Origin: Panorpa germanica
Taxonomy: Eukaryota; Arthropoda; Insecta; Mecoptera; Panorpidae
Assembly (NCBI GenBank): GCA_963678705.1
Contig: OY783204.1
Location: 25,058,759-25,122,758 of the forward strand
Reading direction: 5' to 3'
Length of the DNA: 64,000 nucleotides
Shown: piece by piece, positions 1-12,072 of the stretch
Numbering within the stretch: position 1 is the stretch's first letter
Layout: each line of letters begins with the position of its first letter
Notes under the pieces: generated by a model
What the model was told of the DNA's origin: nothing
The model's input: the letters and a program-made list of their open reading frames with translations, nothing else
Database searches by the model: none
Made by a program: the position numbers and the translations under genes

Positions 1-216
1 TGCACTTAGGTTGTGTTATAGATCATTGATATATCAAAACAAGTTAATGCTGTCATGCACTTTGTGGGGTCGAAGAGGGGATGAAAGATAGGAGTGGTGG
101 TATATTGTTTCTATCTTATATTTCTATACTTAAAGTTGGTTCACAAATAAATTTAATAATTCTGTAGCAACTAATGGAAACAAAACTATAGAGGCTCTGA
201 AATATTGTACCTGTTA

Positions 217-550
217 TACAGGGTGTTTGGTAGCAAGGTGCAAAGCCTTAAGGGGATGATAGTTGACAGCGTTTAAAACATTTTGAGCCATGCATGTCTT
301 AGGCGAAGTCTTAAGCAATTTCTGATAGTTAAGTGGTCCAATTTAAGTTGGTATGCTAATTGTTTTTTTTTTGGCGTTTGTCAGATGTGCACCAAAACTA
401 ATAAACAGAGTTCCAAGCATCTGTCTTATTTAAAAAAATACTAGACGCTTTTGAAGTTGTAATAACTTTTCAAATTAAAAAAAAGCTGCACAGTTTATGG
501 CATTTAAAACAATAAATAAAATAGCCTTGATCGTTCAAACATGCTCGGTT
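217..550 (+). repeat. Dispersed repeat family A, copy 1
   Basis: The segment opens with TACAGGGTGTTTGGTAGC and runs through a segment ending in AAATAGCCTTGATCGTTC. The same sequence recurs in inverted orientation at 43754-44087 and 46953-47310, with moderate divergence. The ACAGGGTGT edge is a common border of insect interspersed repeats, but I cannot assign a class. No coding capacity is preserved; short open frames inside it are incidental. Confidence 0.8.
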
Positions 551-789
551 ATTGACCTTTCTTTTAAGGTATCATTTAGATTGATATCTTACCAATTCTC
601 AGAATTAGAGCTAGAACTAGAACTAGAGAACGCGTTAAAACCACATTGCTTGATCATTATGTTGAAAACAATGCTTCTAGATGGAAAATATCCTTAATTC
701 TTTTATTTTAATGAAGTGTTTGTACGTAGAACTTCCCGCTGATTCTATATCTGGCAACCATTTTGAAATCAGTTCAAAATTTGACCTAT

Positions 790-1005
790 AAAATGCCGAT
801 AACTCAAAAACCTGTAGTCCAACGAAAAATTAAATTACAGATTTGAAATCAGCGTTGAATTTTACTATAGGATCCGTTTGAATTTCCCAAATCAGAAAAT
901 ATAATTATTTTGCGACGAAAATATTTTTAAAAAAAAATAATATTGTCAGATTTGTGTGTCTGAAATTTATATTTCCACAGCCGGTTTTTGATTTATCGGC
1001 ATTTT
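790..1005. repeat. Inverted-repeat block B (linked to family A)
   Basis: AAAATGCCGATAACTCAAAAACC at 790-812 is matched in inverted orientation by 983-1005, so the block could fold into a hairpin of about 215 bases. The inner part (about 803-903, including TTTGAATTTCCCAAATCAG) recurs in direct orientation at 46876-46950, immediately beside family A copy 3. It is probably one internal or terminal section of the element that also contains family A. Confidence 0.65.
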
Positions 1006-3377
1006 CGTAATTATAATAACGTGAAACCTACGTGAAGAAAAAAAGCAACACGTGTTATAAACGATACCTTTGATATACTATACTTAGTGGAAGTTATATA
1101 CTTCTAATTAAATCGATACCTATACCTGTAAATCGTAACCTGTACCACACTATACCCATTATAAAGGTGGCTATTGTGACCCAAGTTACCTTGCAACATT
1201 TCCCGACGCCTGGATGTGGCTCCAGATCCCGACGCCGCGTTAAAGCTTTTATTATCAAAGTGCTCGCGACAAAATACAATGGTCAAAACTTTATACATAT
1301 ATTTATGGTCTATGCTACACGAGGATGAAGGAGTCTTTCATCTCGCATAATGGTCCTTGCATTGTTGATGGCTCCCGGATGTGAAGTTGTAAGGTTTTAA
1401 ATAGATTCATATTAAATTATCTTGTATGGCAGAAAGAAATCTGTGGACATGGGAAACCATTCTATTATATATTTATGTTATATACATATACATAAAGAAA
1501 ATATTTTTTTTATTCATTTAAAATGTGTGAAATCATTAAAGAACTAATTTACTGCATGCGCTTTAAGAAATCTCGTATCTTTTTTGAATTACAAATTATT
1601 TCTTTTAAAAATCAATCATTGCATTACTTTTTAGATCTGCTGTAACATAAATTTTTAAGGGATATAACATTTTAAGAAGTCCTTTTTAATAATTAAAGGC
1701 TCTAAGAATAGCCAAATGGGACCCGTTTAGATTAAATGTTACAAGGTACTGTTAAGTAAAATGTTACATAAATCTAGAGTAACATCCATGTTTTGTTTAT
1801 ACGCTAAACATATACATAAGTTTTATTTAATATGGCAAAGTTTACCTTTTTATAAAATTATTTAGTTCAAGTTTCACCACAAATTTAACATTTTTACCGT
1901 TAATAAAACTTTTTCTGCAAGATTATATAATATTACATATTAAACTAATAAGGTTTTTTTTTAATATTTATTTGAGTGCAACAACTTTCAAAAGTTAACA
2001 ATATATACTTTTATAAAAATTTGCAATATATAATTTACAACTTATAGACATGAGTATGGGTATTTGAAATAAAGAGATTAAATTAGTTTTATAGATAAAG
2101 TCAATAAGGAGATATTATTTTGTTTTAATGTAAAATTAATTGTTATTGTTAACCATTGAGAATAAAGGTTCTATTTTAGCTATAAAGTGTTCTTCATCTG
2201 CGGAGAATTAATATCCTTAAGCTATTGTACAAATACATCGTAACTCTGTTTTGCTCATGTTAAACTCATGTTAAATATGATCCAAAAGCACAATCACCAT
2301 AACTTACAACGAATATAAGACTGTCTTTACATAAGATGGTTTTCGTCGAAGGTAGAAAGAGACAATAACATATAGACACGTTGAACTGAGACAATGCTAA
2401 CAATTTTGAGAAAACAGTCTTAACAGAAATATTCTCATTTTCATTAGTATTAGAAATTGGCGTATTTTTAACGCGTAAACATGTTCTAATATGCGCTTGC
2501 TTTTATTGTATTGTATTTTTATACTTAATTACCGACTCTTTTATATTATACATTATTCTATTATATTATTTATATATTATATTATATATGTATTCATTCA
2601 TTAAAAATTAAAAAAATTGTAATAACGTGAAGGCTACGCAAAGTCAATTAGGTTTTTGACACAAAAACTAATACAATAATAAAACATATCGCGCAAACGT
2701 GCTCCTCTTTTCACACAACAACTTCAATGATTTTTCATGTGTGTTTACGAAAGATAAAGCACGTGAGCCTTCTCATAAGAGAGAACGAAGGCAGAGTTCA
2801 GTAAATACGTCAAAGGTTTTTTCGAAAATACACATATATATGTATACGAATATTTTTTGTATTCGATGAAATATGATACATTTTCTTTTTGTATTCAATC
2901 CATTTTTTCTAATAAAAAACGTGGAATTGAATTGTATTTTGTGATATATACGAGTATTTTATAGATATATATTCATGATATGTGTTTGCAAAGTTTATGA
3001 TATATTGGATCCAATAGATATAATAGCTCAGAGATAAATAATGGTGGATTATTAAAAACACTGCCTGATAAGCTATTTCCGAAATTCTCTTTGAATACAA
3101 AAGAATATATTCTTATGTTTTCTTTGAGGTAAATGTATATAAATATATTATTCGAGTTTTATCGGTTTTTTTGGGATTGTAAACAATATTTTACGGACCA
3201 AAGTTTGAACTGAATCTTTTTGTACAACAAAATATACTGTGAACCTGAAAATGGCTTGAATTGAGAAGCTGAAAGCTTGTATTTTAAGTGGTTGATTATT
3301 AAAGGAAATAGATTAAATGAATTGGTGTTTTAATCAGTAAAATTTAGGCGATTGGACATCCTTAACTGCTATGTATG
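1006..3377. other. No gene recognised
   Basis: AT-rich sequence with poly-A and poly-T runs and ATTATA-rich stretches near 2540-2590. A slightly GC-richer patch at 1190-1260 carries a loose direct repeat of CCCGACGCC. Open frames are short and show no recognisable protein. I see no RNA gene. Confidence 0.6.
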
Positions 3378-4018
3378 TACAGGGTATCTCAATATTCAAC
3401 GATAAGCGGGCTCCAGAGGGTGGTCCTGCTCATGACTACACAAGAAAAAAAGAAACAAAAAATTATCTGATTTTGTTTAGGAATTAGAAAAAAAATAATT
3501 TTTTTTCGAAAATTGAAACACCTGAAGATGTTTTTAACTACCATGACCACAATTTTTGTTTGTATAGGAAACCTAAATAGCACTGCTATCCACCACAACC
3601 ATTAAAAATCCCAGAATGCTAGTAGTTTTTACACAAAAAATCAATCGAAATTATTTTTTTCCCTAAATTTTTTAAAGGTTTTTACTTTCTCTCCACTTTA
3701 ACTCATCGTGGTGTAAAAAAAAAGTATGAACACTACTATGAAAAGTTCTTTTAAAAATTGGCGCAACTCTTTAGGATTCCAAAATGGTATAATACTCCAG
3801 GAAAACTAGCAATAAAAGAAAATTATGCATACTATTTCTAAACAAGAACCATATTTCATAAATGGCTGTTGTTGATAGTTATTACTTTTACAATACCCAA
3901 AGAGGTTTTTTATTGTTGAATGAATTAAAACAAATCGTACAAATAAATTTTCATTTTTTTTTCTTGTGTATAGTCATCCTCTGGAGCCCGCTTATCGTTG
4001 AATATTGGGATACCTGTA
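3378..4018. mobile_element. MITE-like element with about 55-bp terminal inverted repeats
   Basis: The left end TACAGGGTATCTCAATATTC and the right end (inverse complement TACAGGTATCCCAATATTC) are near-identical over about 55 bases, including the shared AACGATAAGCGGGCTCCAGAGG core. The 641-bp element is flanked by TATG on both sides (3374-3377 and 4019-4022), consistent with a 4-bp target-site duplication. The interior is AT-rich and encodes no transposase, so it is non-autonomous. A 4-bp duplication is known for several DNA transposon superfamilies (e.g. Sola, Chapaev), so the superfamily is left open. Confidence 0.85.
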
Positions 4019-4022
4019 TATG

Positions 4023-4965
4023 TAGTTTTCAATAATAGTCAATGCTAGGATTATAGATCTAATCAGCAGCGGATGTGATGAAATGTGCTAATGGCCATCG
4101 CGAAACACTACTTGCGGATGGGGTCAAACAAAGATGGCGATATTTTTAAAAATTATTATTATTTTTCTTTGAAATTTTGTGGACGTCAAGTTGAAACATG
4201 CTATAAAAACTCTGTGTAATCGGTTTTATAAAATAAAATTAATTATTATAAAAAAGAAATTATTAAAAATACTATTTTTTTCATGCGTCTCACCCCTTAA
4301 GTTTAAAGGTATAAAAAATGTTTAGTCTACAAAGTTTGTCTTATTAAAAATATATTGACATTTAGAAATAATTATTAGGAAATAGATTATAGTTTTGAAT
4401 ATTTATAAATTGTTTTAGTTTGCTGTTTTTTATCTGTGTTTCTTATTGCCACGTTCTCCTGTTGTAAACTTGTATGTAATTAAAATTTCAACACACTTGT
4501 TGTCACTAAACAAAAATATAAAGTTAGTTCGATCTCAAGGGCGTGTTTAATGCGCCTGTTGTTAAATCTACCACTGGACTTAGTTTACAACAACCAGTGT
4601 TCGCTTCTACTTCAAAGGTCAATTCTTGTTCGTTTAAATGTTTCTTATTATACATGTTTCTAATAAAAAACAGTCTTTTAACATCCCCTTGATGATGCAC
4701 TCGTATGTACTTCACCCTAAACTAATTATATTTCATTATAAACAATTTGCATTATCGATAAATCCACCACACTATCTCTATACCTTCGCCCCATCTAAGT
4801 AACTTACTTTAAAATTCTTTTATAAATTTTATAACACATATACAAGGATGTGTGCATGTGTTGGTACTTTCTATTTTTCATTTTACGTATTTTTTTCATA
4901 TTAAATATTCCAGTATAAACTAATTACATGGTTGCATATCGTGCGCCTTCCCCATCGTAGATGCA
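4023..4965. other. No gene recognised
   Basis: AT-rich, with stop codons in all frames at short intervals. A 63-codon open frame on the minus strand near 4524-4715 resembles nothing I know and is probably chance. Confidence 0.6.
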
Positions 4966-5000
4966 GACGTAGGACGTAGGACGTAGGACGTAGGACGTAG
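4966..5000. repeat. 7-bp tandem repeat (GACGTAG)5
   Basis: Five exact GACGTAG units. A degenerate continuation (GACGGACGTAGAGGTCGTAGAG) follows to about 5028. It is notable as a CpG-containing array inside AT-rich sequence. Confidence 0.95.
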
Positions 5001-5160
5001 AGAACGACGGACGTAGAGGTCGTAGAGTATGTAGACACCTCGTGCTATACGATACGATATGCATCAGACTTCAAACACATGGGGAATGCAAATATAGGGA
5101 TGAAATGTTGCCATACTTAAAAAGTACACGTCATACGTCACGCCACGTCACACAATGAGT

Positions 5161-5181
5161 GTCTGTGTGTGTGTGTGTGTA
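5161..5181. repeat. (GT)n microsatellite
   Basis: Short run of GT dinucleotides, starting with one interruption (GTCTGTGTGT). Confidence 0.9.
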
Positions 5182-5300
5182 TTCAAATTATGTTTTATAA
5201 TTTAAAATTCAATTAGGTATATAAATTAAAAATTTTAATTAGTGAAGTACATTATTTTATGTTATAAATATAATAAAGTAAGCGTTTTATTTTATTATGT

Positions 5301-5511
5301 TCAGATATTTTATTAGGAATTGTAAGTTTTTAATCAAACTTATGTGTCGCTTCTGAAATCAAAGTCTTTTATTTTTGTAATTTACATACACATTATAATA
5401 ATTACACTGTTTAACTTAAATCATACTATCTTACCTGAAATCAAAAAAGCGACATTTAAAGTTAATTATTTTTTTACATTGTCAATTCCTTTTTATCTAA
5501 TTTTATAATAA
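5301..5511 (+). repeat. Dispersed repeat family C, copy 1
   Basis: About 210 bases that recur in the same orientation at 49720-49912. Shared landmarks in order are TTTTATTAGGAATTGTAA, ACTTAAATCATACTATC, TACCTGAAAT, CGACATTTAAAGTT and TGTCAATTCC. No terminal repeats or coding sequence were seen, so the class is unknown. Confidence 0.75.
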
Positions 5512-8500
5512 CTTAATATTATGTACAGTGAGTTCTATTAGTTGTTACTCGTTCCACTACACACACTACAATGATAGTAGCTTATTAGATATATATATAT
5601 AATTAGGAAATAAATTGAGTAGAGAGTTCAAGACATATGTGGTATCCGTCATAATTTTATACGGTAATATTTAGTTTTACTGGCACAATTCTTAATAAGA
5701 TATAATTTTAATTTCTTATCTTCACCTTAAATTGTTTATTAGGTTGGTAATTTATTTAATATCTTTAGGTTGATTACGTGTAAATTTTTATAGTTAATTA
5801 AGAGAAAAGAAACTTTAGCTTGAAGTTTTAATCACAGAACAAAGTATCCGTTTCTTGCTGCGTTTTAGTTTTAAGTTTTTATTTTGAATGTACCTGCGTC
5901 GTGGGTTAGTAATATACTTTATATAATGTTACTTACGTACATGTAACGTATAAGTTTAATGTTAAGTTAAATTACACGTTGTTTGCAAGAAGTTAGGACT
6001 TTGGGAAAAACAGTAACTTAATCTTTTTAAGCTGTTTACATATCTTATTGAAAAAAATTATATTTTATCTATGGTACAAATCAAAATTAATTAAATAAAT
6101 TTCTAATAAAAGTACTTGCTGTCATATTTGAATAGACAAGCCAGTAAAACTGATTTCTCTGTTAATAACTATCTATAAAAATTCTATATTTTGATTAAAA
6201 AACAGATCGACTATAAAATTTCAACGAACTAAAATTTCAAAGGTAAAGCAACTGTATATCTTTGAATACCCTATACATTCTGATATTATATCAAAGTGGC
6301 CACTTATATGCACTTGTACATTATCCCTTCCCGTTACTTTTTGAGGACGCATTAATACATTTCACTTACCCTCTTCCCTGCACTACTCGTACATTGATTT
6401 CAGTAGGGACGCGGAAGGGGTCGACGCTTTTCGACGCTTGGTACTATAACGACGCAGTCCAGTTAGCCAGAGGGCTGTTAGGACGACTAGCACTTAAATG
6501 TTTAAAATATGAGCTTCAAATGACTAATGCGTTTGCGTCACTGCATGGAATAGGGATCATCCACAAGTTTAAAGTTTAAGGCCGTCAAAATCAATGTGAC
6601 ATTCATCGATTCAATACGTGAATTTTAGAAATTAGTTGAAAATTCGTATAAACATACGTTACATATCATATTGGTATAGGGTAGATCCTTAAAACACAAC
6701 TTTTTAAATAAAAATCACTTGTAAATAGTTTGACAAATATTAAAATATATTGAAAACTAATAACTTGTATAAAATTGCAATGTGCTTTCTCGGCTGCGTG
6801 ATGCCAAAGCCAACAATCAATCGTTTCACATCAACAGTAAAAAATATCGCTCCTATTACGTTGTGCCTACAACGTTGTATAAAAACTCGACACCCGGTGA
6901 TGAAATGTTGTGCTTTTCTATTTAAAAAAGAGTGAAAGCATAAGTCAGCATTGCCATTATGCAGCTTGATGTCGCTACCAATACGTTTTATATGAATAGT
7001 GCGGAAATGTGGACGCTTACCGCGATGTGGCTGCTGCGAAACGGTGCATCGGTGCATTGAACAATGTGATAAGATAAAAGGATTGGTCAAGATGATTGTA
7101 TTCATTTTTGGAATTTGACTTTATATACGCAGGTTGAAGATGTTGAGTTAATGTAACACTTGAATTAGCTTGTACTAAGCTAACAAAAACCTGGTTTAAA
7201 TTGAATGGTAAACTTTTTTCTATAAACAACTTAAAATACATATGACTATCTTTAGCGGGTAGTATTTGATGTGGGTGTCAGAATACAACGTGGCTCTTTG
7301 CTTTTGCTACAGTTTGGTCTGCAAAAAAAGTTTTATCTATAATAAATTTTATGATACAATGAAGCTAATACATAAATCACCTAAAAGCAAACAGAAAAAG
7401 CATCTCACAAAAAAAAAACAAAAAAGTGTTTGACATCAATAAAAACTAGTTTTATTTTATTCCAATTACATTACGATCAATCCAGCTCCAGACAAACACA
7501 AAAACCTGCAGTCGTAGGGGTAGATATAGACAACCCTTTACGCTACGCTATATTGCGCCAATAAATACCGCGATATATCAAATACCCTGAAGTCAAAAAC
7601 AAATTATATTATAAGCATTGTCCTCTCTTGATGGTTTTACAGGCACTCATATGCGTGAGTTTTATGATGTAAACGAAAGTCTCTACTAGTTTAACAAGCA
7701 CAAATTTACAACTAGTAGTTTGCCCAGACCGTAGTATATTTTATATCTCACTCACACTCATTTTCATACAATAAGTGTGACTGAAACATGAGATATGTTG
7801 CATGATAATTGCTACATGTTCTTATCTGGAAGTTTGGATAACTAAAGATTTTGAAAATTGTATCTTAATTAAATATTCTACCCACAAAACACAGTGTATT
7901 TAAGGTTTATCTAACATAACAAAGTTACCTGTTACGTAAACAGAACTATATACTATTTAATTTCGAATTTTATTTATTAAGATAATCATAAAACTCCTTA
8001 GAAAGAATAAAAAATTATGAAAGCTTATGAACACCCTTTTAAGGATTAAAGGCTTTCGAAATAGCTTTAAAGTAAAAGACCTCTAGATTAAATATTACTA
8101 GGTTCAAAAGCAGTTTTACGTTAAGCAGGTCAATATTAACAAAAAAATAATTTCAACAGTGGTTCAATTAATCAGAAAAAAATTTACAAAATAAGGTTTT
8201 GAAATTTACTAGATAAATACGAATAAAAATACCTTCTTTAATAACTTTTGAAAGTCGATATACTCAAATAAATATTACAAAAAAAAATACATCAAACAGT
8301 TTCCTTTAATGTCAATGTCAACTAATTTGTGACCGATGTAAAAACCAAGTAAGGGAATCAAATATTTCATTAATTTTATGGAACAAACTAATTTAATTTA
8401 ATGTTCTAATGTAATTGTTTGTATCAATTTGTTAAAGTGGTAATAACTACTTCACTTGGTTGCAATTACCTAAATATTTAAATAAAATTTGTTATGCAAC

Positions 8501-9749
8501 AGTTCTATCAGTGAAGGTAGTGCTTTATATATCGGATATTTTAAGTGGATATGATATCAGATATAAAACCCCAACCCTCCTGTTTCTTTCACTTCCCCTT
8601 CCACTGATTTAGAGATGGAAAGTGTAAAGTGTAAACCATGGCCTCCGGCTGGATGATATGATCATTGTATTTGAACAATCCGTTTGGTTTAGGTTAAAGT
8701 ACAATTATAGTTTGCGGTGTTAAATTATACACAAAATTTAATTATAAATATGATCAACAAATATTTATATTCATATCTTCATTATAAGAATTTCTATAAA
8801 CCAAAAATCGAAATTCTATAGAAAACAAGATTCATTAGTAATAAAATAATGCTACTTGGATAAGAATAAGATGATTCCTTTAATACTAATAATATTATTC
8901 AAAAAGTTGCGCAGACAATATTTAAAAATAAAGCTTATATTTATAAATTTGTTAATAAACACAAAAACATTTTAAAACACATTAAGATTCTCTCCTCAAA
9001 AAGCTTCACATAAAAAAAAAGTAACAAAAAGCTTCTGAAGCTTTCAATTCTATTGAATCGTATTCTTAATTACAAAAAAAAAAGAAAAAATGAAAAACAT
9101 ACAACATCTGAGTAAAACGAGAAAATAAAATAAAGTTTTTCCGAAGTTTTGTTTCTAGATAAAGAGCTTTCTTACAAATAAGTTACCACACAGCATCAGA
9201 CTATGGCGATGCTTCAAGGATACCTTCACCACCGTCACCGTCACCGTCTTGGCCATGGCCAACTGGTCTGTTCTTGCCCAAGAACGGGCGTTGTTTTTGT
9301 TGCTTGTATTATAATATAAAAGCTTATTTGTTCTATTATTTACAACTGAGGTCTTCTTCTTAGTTTCCAATTGTTCTCCAATAGTTATAGTTTATTTTTA
9401 TTTCGTAATATTAAATTGTTTTTACTTAAAAAAATAGAAGTACAATAGTTGTCCTTTATTTTCAAATAAGTTTGATTAAGATTTCTGAAAGATATTGAGA
9501 AGTCCAATATACTAGAAAGATAGAAAATAGGTTGGCTAAACACAACAAGGGTTTTTAAAAAGGTAGTGTTATGCCATTGATAAATAAAAAAGTTAATTTT
9601 TATGCTGTACAAAATTATCATTTTAATAGCAATAAAATAGGTAAAGGAACATTATATTTAGATAACATTTTTTACATAAACAGTAACTTCTTTAAGCTTA
9701 ATAAACCTTAAACAAACTTATGTGTCCTTTGACATATTATTTCATTTAA
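5512..9749. other. No gene recognised
   Basis: Long AT-rich tract. Two open frames exceed 100 codons: plus strand 6262-6579 and minus strand 6740-7105. Neither shows a domain, signal peptide or low-complexity pattern that I recognise, and the second overlaps a 61-codon plus-strand frame, so both are treated as chance. A short ACCGTC hexamer run lies at 9228-9248. The stretches 1660-1990 and 8020-8290 share weakly similar words (e.g. AGATTAAAT), possibly an old repeat, too diverged to define. Confidence 0.5.
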
Positions 9750-10012
9750 TTAAATTCTAAGACGCCCTTCTGTTCAGCCTGGTGAAGGTAGTCCTGTCTT
9801 CCATTAAGTTGGTCACTAATGTATTTGAATGGTTTTTTGTATTTCACCTTTGGAGCTTTAATTTCTTGTCTCACTGTAGGTATGGCAAGATCGTGATGCA
9901 GCCTTTCGCTTGTAATATACCATGGTGCATCTACAATCATGCGTAATATTTTAGATTGAAACCTTTGTAATATCTCAATGCTTGACTTAGCTGATGTCCT
10001 TACAATATACAT
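9750..10012 (-). pseudogene. Jockey-clade LINE ORF2, C-terminal fragment
   Basis: The minus strand encodes the segment just after the reverse transcriptase domain of jockey-type non-LTR retrotransposons. SIEILQRFQSK, then RMIVDAPWY, then HHDLAIPTVRQEI follow the conserved order of this clade. After EIK the reading frame breaks. The expected C-terminal tail (HSNTLVTNLM, then RLNRR) continues in another frame, interrupted by a stop codon. The reverse transcriptase core and endonuclease are absent, so this is a 5'-truncated and frameshifted relic. I saw no clear poly-A tail or target duplication. It is of the same general family as 33847-34370 but a separate insertion. Confidence 0.85.
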
Positions 10013-11326
10013 ATTGGTTTAAACTGCAAAATAAGTGTGAAAAATATTAGTATTTCATGTAAATTCATTTCCTTTTAGGTTGTTATAATAGGTATTAGGA
10101 GTATGTAATTTTGATTAAAACAAAATATAAGCAATATTTCAAATTTATAATTTACACCTCATAATCTTTTGACATATTCCTTATGTTAAATGAAACACCA
10201 CAGCTTCTCAAGCTCAGTTACTTGAGGATAATTATAATTTAAAAATTAATTAATTGTTTGTCATTTACTTAATTTAGTTCTGTAATAGTTGGAAATCATC
10301 GTCAGTGTTATTTATTATAACCAATATCGGTAGACAGCGATCGACGTTTACCAATACTACTCCAAATGCCTGTTATGTTTTCTGCTTTAAATGTTTTAAA
10401 GTTGAACATATTTTAACTTAATTCAAAAGTTTAACATTCGCGCAGTGCATGTTGGGCGCGGCTCGTCGTATATCATATGAACACAATGCAAAGGCACAAC
10501 TTGGTAAAAACACTATATCGTATTAAACCCTTCCAACTCTCATATTTTTATAAAATATTCATATTCAAAGTCATATATCAGATGCTGAGGATATAATGGA
10601 ACATAAAACAATACAGCAGTAAAGGGCCTCTTTGAGTCCCTCTAAAAGGGGTAAAAGGGAAAAAAGTATGGGTTGGGTTACCTTCACTTCTTATCGAGTC
10701 CATTATTCATTATGATAGTGTGGACTATAGATATATAATTTGAATATTTTGTAACATGCGTAGGCTTGGTTTTGAATCCTTCCCCTTTTCTAACCCCCCT
10801 AACACCCTAGAGAGGTTCCAGCTTTGATGAAAGTCTCAGGACATTAATGGTCTGCTTCTTTGATTTATAACATGGGAATTTAACATACTACGCAGTAAAT
10901 TAAGAAGTAGTAATACAGTCCTCTATAATTAGTAGATTAAGTTAAGTTAGAGGGTTACAATAAGTACAATATAGTTTATATATTACTTAGGGGTTGAAGA
11001 AGACGATTGTAATTTGTAAGGGCTATTGTTGAAGACCGATTGTGTTAATTAAGCGTAGTAACTGCTTTAGAAGTTGTTTAAGTATATATACTATTGGTTA
11101 TAAAATATAATGACTATTACGATATTCTATTTAAGATAATCTCGGAAACTTACCCTGACTCACCCTTAATTATCGCCGTATACGTAAGGTTCATTTTATA
11201 ATGTTATTTTAGAAGCATTTCTAAACACAATGATCGTGTTGATCTGTATCACTTTTTATAAATAACGTAAATACATAGGCTGGCGATTTCTAACTAGGTT
11301 AACGTCAAATAAAACTGTGTAGCATT
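10013..11326. other. No gene recognised
   Basis: AT-rich. A slightly GC-richer patch at 10436-10475 (GCGCAGTGCATGTTGGGCGCGGC) and short C-rich words near 10780-10800 are the only deviations. No coding or RNA feature was seen. Confidence 0.6.
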
Positions 11327-11335
11327 GATTTTGTA

Positions 11336-12063
11336 TTTTTTTTTTATTTATATATTAATTGTGTATGCCTTTCGGCTTTACAATCTACAGTATTATATTT
11401 CTAATACATTTCATTCCTATATACATTCCAAACTTAAAAACTAAACTTAAAATAAACTTAAAATCTTCTCGACTTTTACTACTTCCAAAAGTGCTTTCTG
11501 CTTCTTCTTCTTTTGACCCTCTCTATTATTCTCCACCAGATTATTTATTCTCCTGTTTTTCCTTTTCTTCTTACTATTTCCGCCATCCACCTCTTTCCTT
11601 CACTGCCTCCCTTTAATAGCTGTCCAATATTCCTTTCGCTTGCTACTTTTTCCTTACACTCAAACTTAATGTGCTCCAGTGTTTCGTCCTCCGCTCCACA
11701 CATTCTACACTTTCTTTCCTCACTCTTTTCCCAGTATCTGTTTCCTCTTTCCTCATTTCCCAATCTAAACCTTGCTGTTCTTCTTATGTGTTTTATGTCC
11801 TTTTCTATAAGGTACTGAGGCACATTATTTTCCCATAACCTCTTATATCTTTTATTGTAGTTACTTTTTTCTATTTTTCCCATTCTCTCCTGCTGTTGTG
11901 TCTCCTTATCCCTTCTCCTTAGCTTCTCTGCCACACTTGCGCCACCTTCTCTTCTCCTCTCTGCCTCCTCGATCGCCATTCCATTCCTTTCAAAGTATTC
12001 TTTTCTCTTTTTTGGACCTCCTTTCCCCCCATTCTTTATGTAATCCTCTCTTATTTTCTTTAA
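11336..12063 (-). mobile_element. 5'-truncated LINE insertion (R1/I-like) with poly-A tail and target duplications
   Basis: Read on the minus strand, this is a 728-bp 3' end of a non-LTR retrotransposon: the C-terminal coding part, a 3' untranslated region and an A-rich tail. Just before the tail is a short hairpin GCCGAAAGGC (11367-11376), with a GAAA loop on a GCC/GGC stem. The insertion is bracketed by perfect 9-bp direct repeats GATTTTGTA (11327-11335 and 12064-12072), which lie exactly at the poly-A end and at the truncated 5' end. This is the signature of target-primed reverse transcription with 5' truncation. Confidence 0.9.
11545..12063 (-). pseudogene. LINE ORF2 C-terminal segment with CCHC-type zinc knuckle
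   Basis: The open frame runs from the truncation point to a TAA at 11545-11547. The ATG at 11977-11979 is internal, because the frame is open upstream with LINE-like residues (KKRKEYFERNG). The C-terminal part has RRTARFRLGNEERGNRYW followed by a CX2CX8HX4C motif (CRMCGAEDETLEHIKFEC). This arrangement is typical of the C-terminus of non-LTR retrotransposon polyproteins of arthropods. The sequence is highly charged (Lys/Arg/Glu-rich). The frame is undamaged over about 170 codons, so the insertion is comparatively young, but it lacks endonuclease and reverse transcriptase domains and cannot be functional. Confidence 0.85.
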
Positions 12064-12072
12064 GATTTTGTA

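Noticed and set aside
6740-7105. 121-codon minus-strand open frame with Cys and His residues
   Set aside because: No spacing pattern of a zinc finger, no recognisable family, and competing frames on the other strand.
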